Origin: Amanita rubescens
Lineage: Eukaryota > Basidiomycota > Agaricomycetes > Agaricales > Amanitaceae
Assembly (NCBI GenBank): GCA_015039365.1
Contig: WION01000019.1
Span: 1 to 64,000 of the forward strand
Length of the DNA: 64,000 nt
Direction of reading: 5' to 3'
Shown piece by piece: positions 46,078-56,000 of this stretch. Each line of letters starts with the position of its first letter. Within the stretch, counting starts at the first letter, position 1. Both the position numbers and the translations under genes were made by a program. The notes under the pieces were generated by a model. That model was given only the letters and a program-made list of their open reading frames with translations, had not been told where the DNA came from and made no database searches.

Positions 46078-46115
46078 GGTGAATATAGTAAGTATAGCCA
46101 CTTACTATATTCACC
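46078..46115. repeat. Perfect 15-bp stem hairpin
   Basis: GGTGAATATAGTAAG and CTTACTATATTCACC are exact reverse complements around an 8-base loop (TATAGCCA). It lies inside the hAT-like element near its left subrepeats. Confidence 0.85.
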
Positions 46116-46398
46116 ATCTGTCAGTTGGTTTACTGGGGTGCAGGTTGTCTATGAGGAGGACTTTTGCTATCGCAGTAGTGCGGATGATCACATTTGCACT
46201 CATGAGGCAGTGTAATGGAAGGCGAGCGGTGCCAACATCTCTGGGGTGGCAAACGAGACCCGGAGCAGACAGGTGAATGCCTGGGAAGTGAATGCCTTCT
46301 GCGTGGAGGTGAAGCACCCTAGTCATCGTGGTATCAGTGTCTGAGTAGGGGGCAGAGAGCGTGATCTCCCAATAAATTGCATGGCTGCCTGTGACCAG

Positions 46399-47137
46399 TC
46401 AGGTGGCAAACAGAACCGGCCCCCGCCGCGTGCAGTAGGAGGTAGAAGGGAGCGAGATCTTGAGGAACGGCTCCCAAACCCATTTATCCCCTTCGCTCAT
46501 GATGAGAGTTTGCCTGAAGGATGCCGTCAAGTCCACTTGCGATTTTGCCAAGCCAAAATCGATTGCTAGCTTTAGATTCGTCCCTTCGATGGGATTAGCC
46601 TGTATTAACTGGTAAAAAGAAATAATCGCACGCAATGCTCGCAAGATTGCCTCAGTGGTCTGCGGTTTAGGTATGTCTTCATCTTGAAGATGGTTGATAT
46701 GGCGTGAAAAGGCACCTAGCAAAATGATCGCAACGTCGTGATGGGATTGACCAATATGCATTGCATGAAGCAACGGTGTGACATCGCCGGATCACCGAAG
46801 GAGGAGCTACAATGTGAAGTAATTAGCGTAAATGTGTGCCGTACTAGAAACGCCCTACCATCCGGTATTCACTATCCCTTCTATCATCGAGCGTTGCACA
46901 ATGATCATGCTCATCAATTCCTCAGACTGCAGTGTCATTCTCTCGCTCATGCTGGAGATAACTGGTGGGGTTAGTACTATAACAGTTGAATAAATAAAGC
47001 TGCCAATCCTCACCGGTGATTGATTTCCAGCCAATTTTGGATCCGTTGTGCCACCGGACTCGGATACGCATAATCGCAATGATCAGCTTCACCTGGCTGA
47101 GTTTGAATTCAACTCCCGGTGCATTTCTATCACCCAA
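46399..47137 (-). pseudogene. Captured gene fragment inside the hAT-like element
   Basis: Minus-strand frames give, in order, VKLIIAIMRIRVRWHNGSKI, then SSMSERMTLQSEELMSMIIV, then AFSRHINHLQDEDIPKPQTT and FGLAKSQVDLTASFRQTLIM. GT/AG-like junctions lie between the blocks. Amphipathic, globular-looking, not a transposase that I recognise. It is probably a host gene segment carried by the element. Identity unknown. Confidence 0.4.
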
Positions 47138-47375
47138 ATGTAACCTCTAGGCGGCGCATGACCTCCCTGCTCAGGTTCAGGTTCGGACCCCAGGTTCGGG
47201 TCCGCCGAGTGCGCCGAACCCGAACCTCAAAAGAGGTTCGGTTCTCCAGCATTCCTGGACCTGGACCTGAACATTAGGTCCGGTCCAGGTCCGAACCGGG
47301 TCCGCAAGGTTCGAACCTCGAACCGCGGCCAGTATATCTAAGACTCTAAGTGCATTAAGGTCATTGCCTTTTACC

Positions 47376-47461
47376 TAAGTCTAAGTCCTCTTTGTCAAGT
47401 CCAAGGTAAGGCCATTGACAATGGTCATGTCTTATCTAAGTCTAAGCCTCTTTGTCAAGTC
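47376..47461. repeat. Imperfect direct repeat
   Basis: TAAGTCTAAGTCCTCTTTGT...(CAAGTC) at 47376 recurs with a one-base deletion at 47437. Between them is a small palindrome, GCCATTGACAATGGTC. Confidence 0.6.
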
Positions 47462-47562
47462 AGAATAAGTCACTAAGCTTGGTGTGGGAAAGTGAGAAAA
47501 ATGCAAATACCTCGTTAACTAAGCCATTTTTGGCAATTCTAATTTTAGATTTGAGTTTTTCA

Positions 47563-47972
47563 TTTTTTTTTTTTTAGTGGACAGTTGTGACTCTTTGTCA
47601 CTGTTCCAAGACAATTGCACATCACACCACATGGTGTGCCATAAGGGTGCACCTCTGGGAACCTGTGGAAACCCTATGGGAATTGAACCCACAAATTGGG
47701 AGGAGGGAAATGCATTTATGCACACCATGTGATCATGGCAAGTGTGGGACTTGTCAGTGCTACCATTTGTATGCATGCCACGACACTACCCACTAAAAGC
47801 AGGGGACAGGGATTGAACCCAGACACTCTGCATTTGTCAGAGGACCATGGGAACTAGGCCAGGAAGGATGGTGCCACTGAGCCATCCAGCCCCCAATTTG
47901 AGCTTTTTTTTTTTTTTTTTTTGGTGGAGCTTAAGGACATGTGACAATTGACATGGTCAGCCTCAACATGTC
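47563..47972 (-). mobile_element. tRNA-like SINE insertion with 16-bp target duplication
   Basis: Flanked by exact copies of AGATTTGAGTTTTTCA (47547-47562 and 47973-47988). On the minus strand it carries a Pol III A-box-like TGGCTCAGTGG (about 47876-47886) and a B-box-like GGTTCAATCCC (about 47811-47821). A second B-box-like GGTTCAATTCC lies near 47685. It ends in a poly(A) tail (T run 47563-47575). An internal T run at 47904-47922 preceded by ATTTGAGCTTTT, a third copy of the target site, indicates two successive insertions at the same spot. No protein is encoded. Confidence 0.7.
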
Positions 47973-47989
47973 AGATTTGAGTTTTTCAA

Positions 47990-49435
47990 CATCAAGAGCA
48001 CCACTTTGATGTCACGTGATTCTTATATAACTAGTGGTCATCACTGCAGTGCCGACGCAAACCTTGCGCCTAATTTATTTATATAAAACTGTTTAAATCT
48101 ATTATCTACCAGCGTCCAAACCGGTAATATTTTGGTTGTGCTTGTATTCAAACTCCCAATTTCTGTTTTTTTGTTCAAGGTATTACTTACTTAATACTTT
48201 TCACAGAAGCTTGGATGCATCCTCCGTCAAGCTTTTTCAAGCTGAAGGTGAGGGTAAGGGGAATAATGGAGCCCTCAAAATACAGTTGTAACGACGGATG
48301 GATTAGTGAAATGTTGATTAAAACGGGTAGCTTCGATGAGTCAGGAAACAAGGAAACAGTAACACCTTGAAAAAGGGATGGGGTTCCTGTGTGTACATAC
48401 ATAGCATCAGCAATTTCACAACTTAATTTAAGTATTTCAAGTTTATGAAGACAGAGTGAAGTGGAACAAGAGTAGGATATGGTGAAAAGAGTACAATGTG
48501 GACATATACCATTCGGGAATAACAAATAAGTAGAGGATGGTTGCCATTGACAGCTTGGGGTGGATGTTACTACAAGGATAACGGCAAAACGTAGAGGGTC
48601 ATAGAGTACAAGTTATCTTATCTTATCGTTACTTAGTAATCGTTTCCCACATTTTGCAGGTTTTGTGAATTTACCTTTCGGTATGACCTTGCTGCGCAAG
48701 GTAATATGTTCCCATGGTCAATATGGTCTGCACATGGCCAAGGTATATAAAGGAGGGCCTCTAGACCCCTCCCATGCCCCAAAGGGACTTCTCCTAAGGC
48801 ATTAGTTAAGTTGTACTAAGTCAAGCTAGAAAGTAGTTAAGTCAGAAGAGTAATAAGTTACTAAATAAGTAGTCATAAGTGTAATAGTACTTAAAAATCA
48901 ATGTGACTTTTTTTGACTTTATTTTCTGCCACTTAAGACAAGATAAGAATCATGAGACCATCACCTGCCAAATAAGTGGCAGAAAGTGCTTGTAAGTTAA
49001 GCACCTGTAAGTGGTGGTAGGCTGGGTTTGGCTTCCAAAAGTCCCCAAAAATAAGTCAATTAAGTCAGGTTTTTGGTTTTAAGGCTGTCAAAAGAGGGGG
49101 GTGCCTTATTTACTTACAGTAAGTCAAAAATAAGTTCACAATCTTGTCACTTAGAAATTACTTATTTGTCTTATTTATGTGCATAAGTCCTAATAAGGCA
49201 ATCCAGAACTTTCCTGATGACTACATGTATAAAAAGTGGTGTGCTCAAAACCCATGTGGTGGTCTCACATTCTGATAGGGAATGGCAGGGGTATACCCCA
49301 ATCATTCCCTACACATTCAAGAGGGAGTGGCTATGGCACTCCCTTTGGCACTCTATTTGGCATTCTCTTTGGTGCTCTATTTGGTCCTCTCTGATTGGCC
49401 AACAGTCAACCATCTGAGTTGGTTAGGGTGTGCCC
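47990..49435. other. AT-rich, gene-free repeat region
   Basis: No supported gene. Rich in TAAGT/AAGTCA words (48790-49190). A well-formed core-promoter-like stretch GGTATATAAAGGAGGGCCTC lies at about 48742, suggesting a decayed retroelement promoter or LTR, but no matching second copy exists in the window. Confidence 0.35.
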
Positions 49436-49439
49436 CTGC

Positions 49440-50450
49440 AGTTCCCTAGTGTCCTGGCATCCACCACATTGGGGGTGTTTTTGGATCCCAACCCTTACCC
49501 TTGGACAGGGGTGGAGGGTTTACCCCTCAAAACCCTAGGGGTACAGAAGGGGTTGCCCAAGGGTACAAGGGTACAAAAATACCCCAGGGTTTGACCCAAA
49601 GGGTCATTAGTAATGGTACTATTTCTTTGTCATGCACTGTGATATACATACTACAAGGTGCTAAAAGTGACCAACCCTCTACTGCTGGTGACATGTTTCC
49701 CATTATACAATGTGCCTTGACAATGGGTGCCTTTTTTACAACCTTTTATGACACCTATGTGCTCTAAAATTCCTGCTAAGATAATTATTGAAGGCTCTAT
49801 CTATCATTCAGGAGGTTGGGAATATTAAATACCCATTTGAACACCATGATATGCAGTAGTAAGTCATTAGCCAAGCTCTAACAAATTGCCATTACCTGTC
49901 AATCTGTGTCTATGCATTGAATGTTAGTGGGGAACAGCTGTTATTATGTTATTGAAAGCAACAGTACCTTTGTAATATAACAATGCTGTTGTCACCTGGG
50001 CAACCCCCCTGCCCAAAGCACAGGTGAGGCTTTAGCCTCATCAAAGAACAAGTGAACAAAGCTCACCATTTGCTACCTCAACACTCCTTTTGTAGTACTT
50101 TGCACATACAACATCCACCAAAACAGGCAGGTCTTGAGGAGCAGGGGGAAGAGGGAAGTAACACCTTTTATTTTCCTTCATCTTCTTAATTTAACCATAC
50201 TTACATGTATGTCCTTTGTTAGCATTTCTTGTTTGCTCCTTGTTCAAGATAAAACTGTATTATTAGCACTTTTATCATTGAGTATAGCCAATTTAACCTT
50301 ATCTGGGTGCATATCATTCTTTTTGAAGTTTTTGATGGCTGTGGTCCCAGGGGTATGAAGGGTTGGTTCTTATAGGGAGGGGTTGGGAGTGGTAGACAGG
50401 CTCCAACCCTTACCCCTACCCTCCACCAAACCCTCCATGAAGGGTGAGGG
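49440..50450. mobile_element. Degenerate GGGT/ACCC-rich element interrupted by the Gypsy insertion
   Basis: Both ends of this segment (49440-49620 and 50345-50450, continuing at 58591-58640 beyond the Gypsy element) are built of degenerate GGGTAAGGGT/ACCCTTACCC subrepeats. AGGGGTTGCCCA is shared between 49551 and 58592. CAGGGGT begins the left part (49506) and its complement closes the right (58600-58606). The architecture resembles hAT-type terminal subrepeats. Exact ends and a target duplication were not found. Confidence 0.4.
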
Positions 50451-50901
50451 TGTTACGAACTCGTTAATCTCAACCTAAGTTGCAACGGCAACTCTAGTCA
50501 CGATTACAAGTCTTAAGTCAAACGTTAAGATTATAAGTTCAATACTAAGTCAAGACGTTGACTTAGGATCTGAGGACGATTGTGGTAGATGAGTTAAGAG
50601 TACGGTTATATTGCCAGACGACAATAAACAGCTAAGTCGAACTTAGGGTTCGACTCTAGAATACATGTGGTACTTATACTAGCAAGTACAATGAGACGTA
50701 CTAATTAATGTATAAAGGTAAGTACGAAAGTAGGTATAAGGACGGCGTCATATGTGGAATAAGGGGAGTGGTATCAAAGAGAACAAGTTAGTCCGTATGA
50801 ATCGAGCATAAGGGATGGGACGGATAAGGTATGCATAAAGAAATGAACATGTCCGACGTGTCATGTAAGCATAATGCGGGAGTCCGTACCGTGTTGTAAC
50901 A
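50451..50901 (-). repeat. 3' LTR of the Gypsy element
   Basis: Begins TGTTACGAAC and ends GTTGTAACA with TG...CA and 6-bp inverted tips. It is identical to 58140-58590 except at 50501. Confidence 0.95.
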
Positions 50902-50941
50902 CTAGCTCTCCCCTACGTTGTTGACCGCAACAACAAACCGT

Positions 50942-52675
50942 CTAAGTGTTCATGTTGTGGGTCGCGTCGTCTCCGTAGTCATAGCCGTAAGTGCTGTAGT
51001 TGTAGCAGGCGTCGTCGTCTGCTCCGTCGCATTGTCGTCCATTGACGCATGCCTGACACTGTGACGCGTGGTGTTCCTTCTTCTTTCCCTTCTTCTTCGG
51101 CTGGTGAGGGCGGCGGCTAGTGGAAGTGGAGGTATTGGCGGCATCTGTATTAACTCGAGAACGTCCTTTCTTTTTAATGGAAGGACCGGGCGTCGGATCG
51201 CGTCGGCGCGTGGGAGCGCATGGAGGTAGAGTAGGCATAGGAGGAATTGCAACAGCAAGATGGTGATCCTCAGAGGCATGTTTACCTCGGCAGTGGATGC
51301 AGCGGTTATAGCGGTGGGGGCGGTTGTTGGCGGCATTGGTCATACTGCGGGTCTGAGGTCGTCGAGGAGGCGGAGGGTCGTTTCGTCGAGTAGTGGGGAT
51401 AGGAATATTCCAGACTCCGTGGCGAATAACGGTCGTGGTGGGGGTTGGTGGGGATTGACGAGCAGGAGGAGTCTTCTTATTTCGTTTCGGTTTCTCCGTA
51501 GTGAGATCGCTTGTTGTACGGATTCGGCGATGAAGATCGAGATCGCTGATCGCATCATTGATCTGCGAAACGTTGTCACTAGTGAGCTCGAAGAGGGGAA
51601 CTCCATCTGCAAATTCGCTTGTTGTCCATTCGGTGTCTCCTTGGATACTGGACAAGAGGTCTCGGATCTTTCCGGTGAGGCACCAGATTTCTCTTGATTT
51701 ACGATCTGTCTCCATAATGCATCTAGTTGCTCGGTGTCGGTCTGGTGTAGCTTCGGTAGCGCGAAACCAATGGTTGACAAGGATATGGTTGTTCTCGTCA
51801 CGGGGCTGTATTTTTAGTCCAAACCTTTGATCATTGATGCTTTCTATAGCAAGAATGATGTAGCGCTCGATGTTGGCTGTGAGAAGTCGTCGTAATAGAT
51901 CTATCGCCAGTTGATCTAGGTTTCCTCCTTTCGGATGAATATCTTCCCAGTAGAGTGACGTAACATTAACAAACGTTTCGATTAAATCGGCGCAATGATA
52001 GTTGTACTGGTCTCGGGCTTGACCGGCAAGGGTAGTGGCGGTTCGGAAATCCATGAGAAGTCGCCAGACTCGGGCTATCCTTTCTTGGTCAAAGTAGTCG
52101 ATCTGTAATCTTGCTGCATCGCAGATTAAAGTGACTCGGTCTCTAACCTTGGTGTAAGTAGTAACTCCGTGATAACTGAGATAGAGATCGGGGGTGGTTC
52201 GTATGATGGGGTTAGCCATATCGCGGTGAGTCCCATCTGTACCGTGACTCTGGTCGTTGCTTCGAACAGGTTCTTTACGAGATTGAGTCGGAGCTCGACC
52301 GGCAAGTATCGTCTCTCTATGTAGGGTAACGCTAATGTCTTCAGCGTTTCTGGGTGGGATCGGTCGGCTAGTGCGATTTTCCTCAATTCGTCCAGGTACA
52401 GCCAGAGTTTCTGATGTTCCGACTTGGGTTTCCTGGGTTTCGGTGGGAGTGATCGGGATCGTCTGAGACGTGGTTTGATTGGGAGATCCGTGGGGAACAT
52501 CAATGAAGTCGTTCGGGTCAACGTCTTCTTCGTCGGTGTCGGTGGTATGAAGAATGAGTCGAGGTCGGTAGGAGTCAGGGGGAGTGGGGAGTCGGGCATT
52601 GGTAGTCTCTCCAGCATAAAATTCGGACCAGGGGAAGTGCTGAACGGCGTCGGTGGTGTCGTTTCCATTCTGCAT
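50942..52675 (-). CDS. Extra ORF downstream of pol in the Gypsy element (ORF3)
   Basis: A 577-codon uninterrupted ORF between the end of pol and the 3' LTR, beginning 26 bp after the chromodomain stop, where some elements have an env gene. The N-terminal 170 residues are acidic and Pro/Thr-rich (PTPPDSYRPRL, TDTDEEDVDPNDF). The middle, about 180-390, is helical and globular (RVWRLLMDFRTATTLAGQAR, IERYIILAIESINDQRF, IMETDRKSREIWCLTGKI). The C-terminal 170 are basic with a zinc-knuckle-like CIHCRGKHASEDH and a second Cys cluster (CQACVNGRQC). No signal peptide or membrane segment, so not a typical envelope. A nucleic-acid-binding accessory protein is an inference from the Cys/basic tail. Confidence 0.8.
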   Translation of the reverse strand: MQNGNDTTDAVQHFPWSEFYAGETTNARLPTPPDSYRPRLILHTTDTDEEDVDPNDFIDVPHGSPNQTTSQTIPITPTETQETQVGTSETLAVPGRIEENRTSRPIPPRNAEDISVTLHRETILAGRAPTQSRKEPVRSNDQSHGTDGTHRDMANPIIRTTPDLYLSYHGVTTYTKVRDRVTLICDAARLQIDYFDQERIARVWRLLMDFRTATTLAGQARDQYNYHCADLIETFVNVTSLYWEDIHPKGGNLDQLAIDLLRRLLTANIERYIILAIESINDQRFGLKIQPRDENNHILVNHWFRATEATPDRHRATRCIMETDRKSREIWCLTGKIRDLLSSIQGDTEWTTSEFADGVPLFELTSDNVSQINDAISDLDLHRRIRTTSDLTTEKPKRNKKTPPARQSPPTPTTTVIRHGVWNIPIPTTRRNDPPPPRRPQTRSMTNAANNRPHRYNRCIHCRGKHASEDHHLAVAIPPMPTLPPCAPTRRRDPTPGPSIKKKGRSRVNTDAANTSTSTSRRPHQPKKKGKKKEHHASQCQACVNGRQCDGADDDACYNYSTYGYDYGDDATHNMNT

Positions 52676-52701
52676 AGTTACTTGAGATGTGAATGGCGTT
52701 T

Positions 52702-53046
52702 TCAGAGTTTCCTTCGTCTTTTATATTCTAGAAGGAGGTCTTCCATATGCGTCAAGTTATTTTCTGGTTCCCATGTGTTTTCACTGGTGTCATAGCCTTT
52801 CCACTTTACAAGGAATTGTAATTTCCCTCTGAACTTGCGATGTGCAAGCAGTGCTTCTACCTCATATTCCTGTTCTCCTTCGATCAGATCGGGAGGGGGC
52901 CTTGTTTCCGTTGTTCCATGAAAGGAAGTCTCTTTGAACGGTGTTAGTAAGGCGGCGTGGAATACGTTATGGATTTTCCATTGTCTTGGTAGCATGAGAC
53001 GATATGTCACTGGTCCTAAGACTTCTTTGATGGAAAAGGGTCCTTC
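52702..53046 (-). CDS. Pol C-terminus with chromodomain, separated by a stop
   Basis: Continues the pol frame directly after a TGA at 53047-53049: a GPF segment of the integrase C-terminus (VTYRLMLPRQWKIHNVFHAA), then a chromodomain (EYEVEALLAHR, LQFLVKWKGYDTSENTWEPE). Chromodomains target integration to modified chromatin. No own ATG precedes it, so it needs read-through of the TGA, or is dead in this copy. Confidence 0.85.
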   Translation of the reverse strand, partial: EGPFSIKEVLGPVTYRLMLPRQWKIHNVFHAALLTPFKETSFHGTTETRPPPDLIEGEQEYEVEALLAHRKFRGKLQFLVKWKGYDTSENTWEPENNLTHMEDLLLEYKRRRKL

Positions 53047-56000
53047 TCATTTGGGTGCAAGCTTTCTGCTCTGATAAGGAATCTTCAGGTTCCTAGACTC
53101 TAACCATACTTTGTCATTGACTTTGAACGGTTTAGTCTTTCTCGTTGTTCTCTCCATCATCTTAGCTCGTGCTAGATCATGTGCGGCGAGTGCTTCTTCT
53201 CGTGCGCGGAACAAGGAGTTGATGCGGTTATCAGCGGTTGGTGTATTTGTCTTATTTGAGACAAGGGGAAGTGCAACCGGAGATGTTCCGTACATCAATT
53301 GAAATGGCGATTGTTTCAATGCTTCATGAGTGCGTGAATTGTGCGCGAATTGTGCTATTGGTATCATCTTGTTCCAAGTATCTGGTTCATAGGCACAGAA
53401 TATTCGGAGATAAGCTTCTAATTCGGCGTTATATCGCTCTGTTTGTCCATCGGTTTGTGGATGGAAGGCGGTACTCATTTTGTGTTTGATCTTTAATGAG
53501 TCCATTATGCCATTAAAGACATGTGATGCGAACTGTGGTCCTCGATCGGAGATCATGACGTCGGGTAAACCGAAGTTTTTGAATACATTCCGAATGTAGA
53601 GGTCGGTGGTTTCGTCGGCGGTGATAGTTTTATTACAAGGCATGAGAATTACTCCCTTTGTAAGTCCTTGATCGACCACGATAAAGATAGAATCAAAACC
53701 GTCACTTGTGGGTAAATCGGTTATGAAATCCATAGTTATTTGCTGGAAGGGTCGGTGTGCGTGAGACTTGATTGGCATCAGAGGTGCGGCAGTAGGGTGT
53801 GTGTTCGATTTCATTTGTTGACATGCCGTGCATCCGTCAATAAACTGTTTAACCATTTTAGACATCAATGGCCACCAGTAATATTCCTTTAATAAGGCGA
53901 GGGTTTTGAAGAAACCGGGGTGTCCGCTTGTTGGTGATTCATGAAAATCTTTAATAATATCTCGGCGAAGATCGGTGTCAGGAGGGATAAAGGATTTCCC
54001 TTTGTACAGGATTAATTCGTCGTCAAGGGTCCAATCAGAAAGGGCTGTGCGTAAAGGTGGTGTTCCTTTTTCTTTTAGACATTTCTTGATTGATTGAGCG
54101 AATTCGTCTTTGATAGTTATTTCTATTGCTCTGTCACGGAGATCTTCGGCGATCGTGCAAATAAAGAGTTCTTTTGGGAGCATAGTTATTAACTCTTCTG
54201 GTTCGTCTTTTGTCATATGATCGGGTCGGCGGGATAAGGCATCCGCTATTATTAGTTTTGCTCCGGGAACGTGCGTTAATTTAATATTAAATTGAGACAA
54301 GTCATTCCACCATCGTGCTTGGCGGTTTGTAAGACGTTGTGGTTCTCGATAATAGAGTAGGTTCTTGTGGTCACAATGAATAATGACAGGGTGTTCTGCT
54401 CCTTCAAGCAGGTATCTCCATTCGTTATAGAGAGCGTAGTAGATGGCGAATAATTCTCGGTCGTAGATTTGCCATCGAGTTTCAGTCGGCGTAAGTGCGT
54501 GGGATAGGTATCCACATGGGTGTAAGTCGCCATTATCGTCTTTTTGCATAAGAACTGCTCCGATAGCACGGTCTGATGCGTCCGTTTGTAGAATAAAGGG
54601 TTTGTTAACATCGGGCATCATTAAGACAGGTGCAGACGTGAAGCGTTCTTTTAATAGATCGAATGCGACTTGGCATTCAGCGGTCCATGTCCATAGTTTA
54701 TTTTTCTTCGTTAGGTCATGCAGGGGTCGTGCAAGGTGGGCGAATCCGAAAATAAACCTTCGATAGTAATTTCCGAATCCTAAAAAGGATCTAACTTGTT
54801 TAACGGTAGTAGGGGTTGGCCAGTCCCTGATTCCGGCAAGTTTGATCGGGTCCATTTTTATTGTATTTTTGGATATAACGGTGCCTAGAAAATCAACTTC
54901 TTTGGCAGCGAATTTACACTTTTCAAGCTTGAGGTAAAGATCGTGTTTCTGTAATCGTTCAAGTACTTGTTTTGTTCGAATCTCGAGTTCTTCTTTAGTG
55001 TGCACGTGTATTAGCATGTCATCCATGTAGATGACGAGCCATCCTTTTTCTGTAAAATCCCTGAAATAATCGTCCATCATAGCTTGAAACGTTGCTGGTG
55101 AATTTCGTAATCCAAAGAACATGACGTTAGGTTCAAATAAACCTCGATTGGTGATGAAGGCGGCTTTCCATCTGTCAGATTCCTTGATTTGAACGTTATT
55201 GTATCCCCAACGGATATCCAATTTCGTGAAATATTCTGAATCTTTGAGTTTGATCATAAGATCAGAGATAAGGGGTAATGGATATGCGTTTGGTTTAGTG
55301 TATTCATTCAAATATCGATAGTCTTGGCAGGGTCGTAGTTTTTGTGCTTCTTTCTTTTCTACAAAGAAGAAAGGTGATGCCTGCGGCGATTTCGATGGTC
55401 TGATGTAGCCTTTTTCAACGTGTTCTTTAATCCATTCGTCCAGTGTGTTCTGCTGTTTCGGAGATAAGGGATAGATTTTTCCTCTTTTTGGTATGAAATC
55501 ATCGCGAAGTTCTATCTGGTGATCCCAAGATCGGCTTTCTGGGAATCGTTCACTTGCTTTTTTCTCGAATACATCTTTCCATGCCGAGTATTCAGGAGGG
55601 AGCGTGTAAACCTCCTCTGTTTGATGGTACTTGTGTTCCATTTGTTGAGCTGGTGTATATCGTGCGATAGTTACTTGATCGTATTCGTCTTCTGACCAGC
55701 TTCCTATGTCCTCAAATGTATGTGTGTTCCATCCGTGATCTGTCATCTGCGATCCTTTGTGTGACATCAAATATCCGATGACGAGACTTTCTTCCCATTC
55801 AGGCATAGCTATTCTGTCAATCTGTAGACAGATGCTCCGAAGTGATGCCTTGATCTTGTCCTGTTCAGAGTCTCGGAACTCTAGAGTCTTTTCTTTCCAA
55901 TTTACATCTGGGTTGTGCTTCTCTAGCCAAGGAAGCCCCAGTATGATCGTTTGTTTTCCTATTGCTGATACGTAAAACCATTCGGTCATGCGTTTTCCGT

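Larger units (their letters stand above)
45783..47336. mobile_element. hAT-like non-autonomous DNA transposon carrying a gene fragment
   Basis: The ends are inverted: TATACTGGCCACGG at the left, CCGCGGCCAGTATA at the right. They are flanked by an exact 8-bp duplication TCTAAGAC (45775-45782 and 47337-47344), the size typical of the hAT superfamily. Inside each end lie about 150-200 bp of degenerate GGTTCGG/GGTCCGG subrepeats in opposite orientation. The 1.1-kb core has no transposase. It holds minus-strand ORFs around 46399-46773 and 46855-47137 that look like exons of one gene separated by intron-like gaps. Length 1554 bp. Confidence 0.8.

Noticed and set aside
45800..47330. Many regularly spaced GGTTCGG words, superficially CRISPR-like
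   Set aside because: The units are degenerate, of variable spacing and inverted between the two ends. They are terminal subrepeats of a DNA transposon in a eukaryote.
48700..48800. TATA-containing region read as a solo LTR
   Set aside because: No second copy, no TG...CA ends and no target duplication were found, so only a promoter-like stretch can be stated.
50647..50660. GGGTTCGACTC, a tRNA B-box-like word in the LTR
   Set aside because: No A box or cloverleaf around it, and it is duplicated only because it is in the LTR.
50942..52675. Reading the extra Gypsy ORF as an envelope gene
   Set aside because: No signal peptide, no transmembrane segment and a zinc-knuckle-like basic tail; a membrane glycoprotein is not supported.
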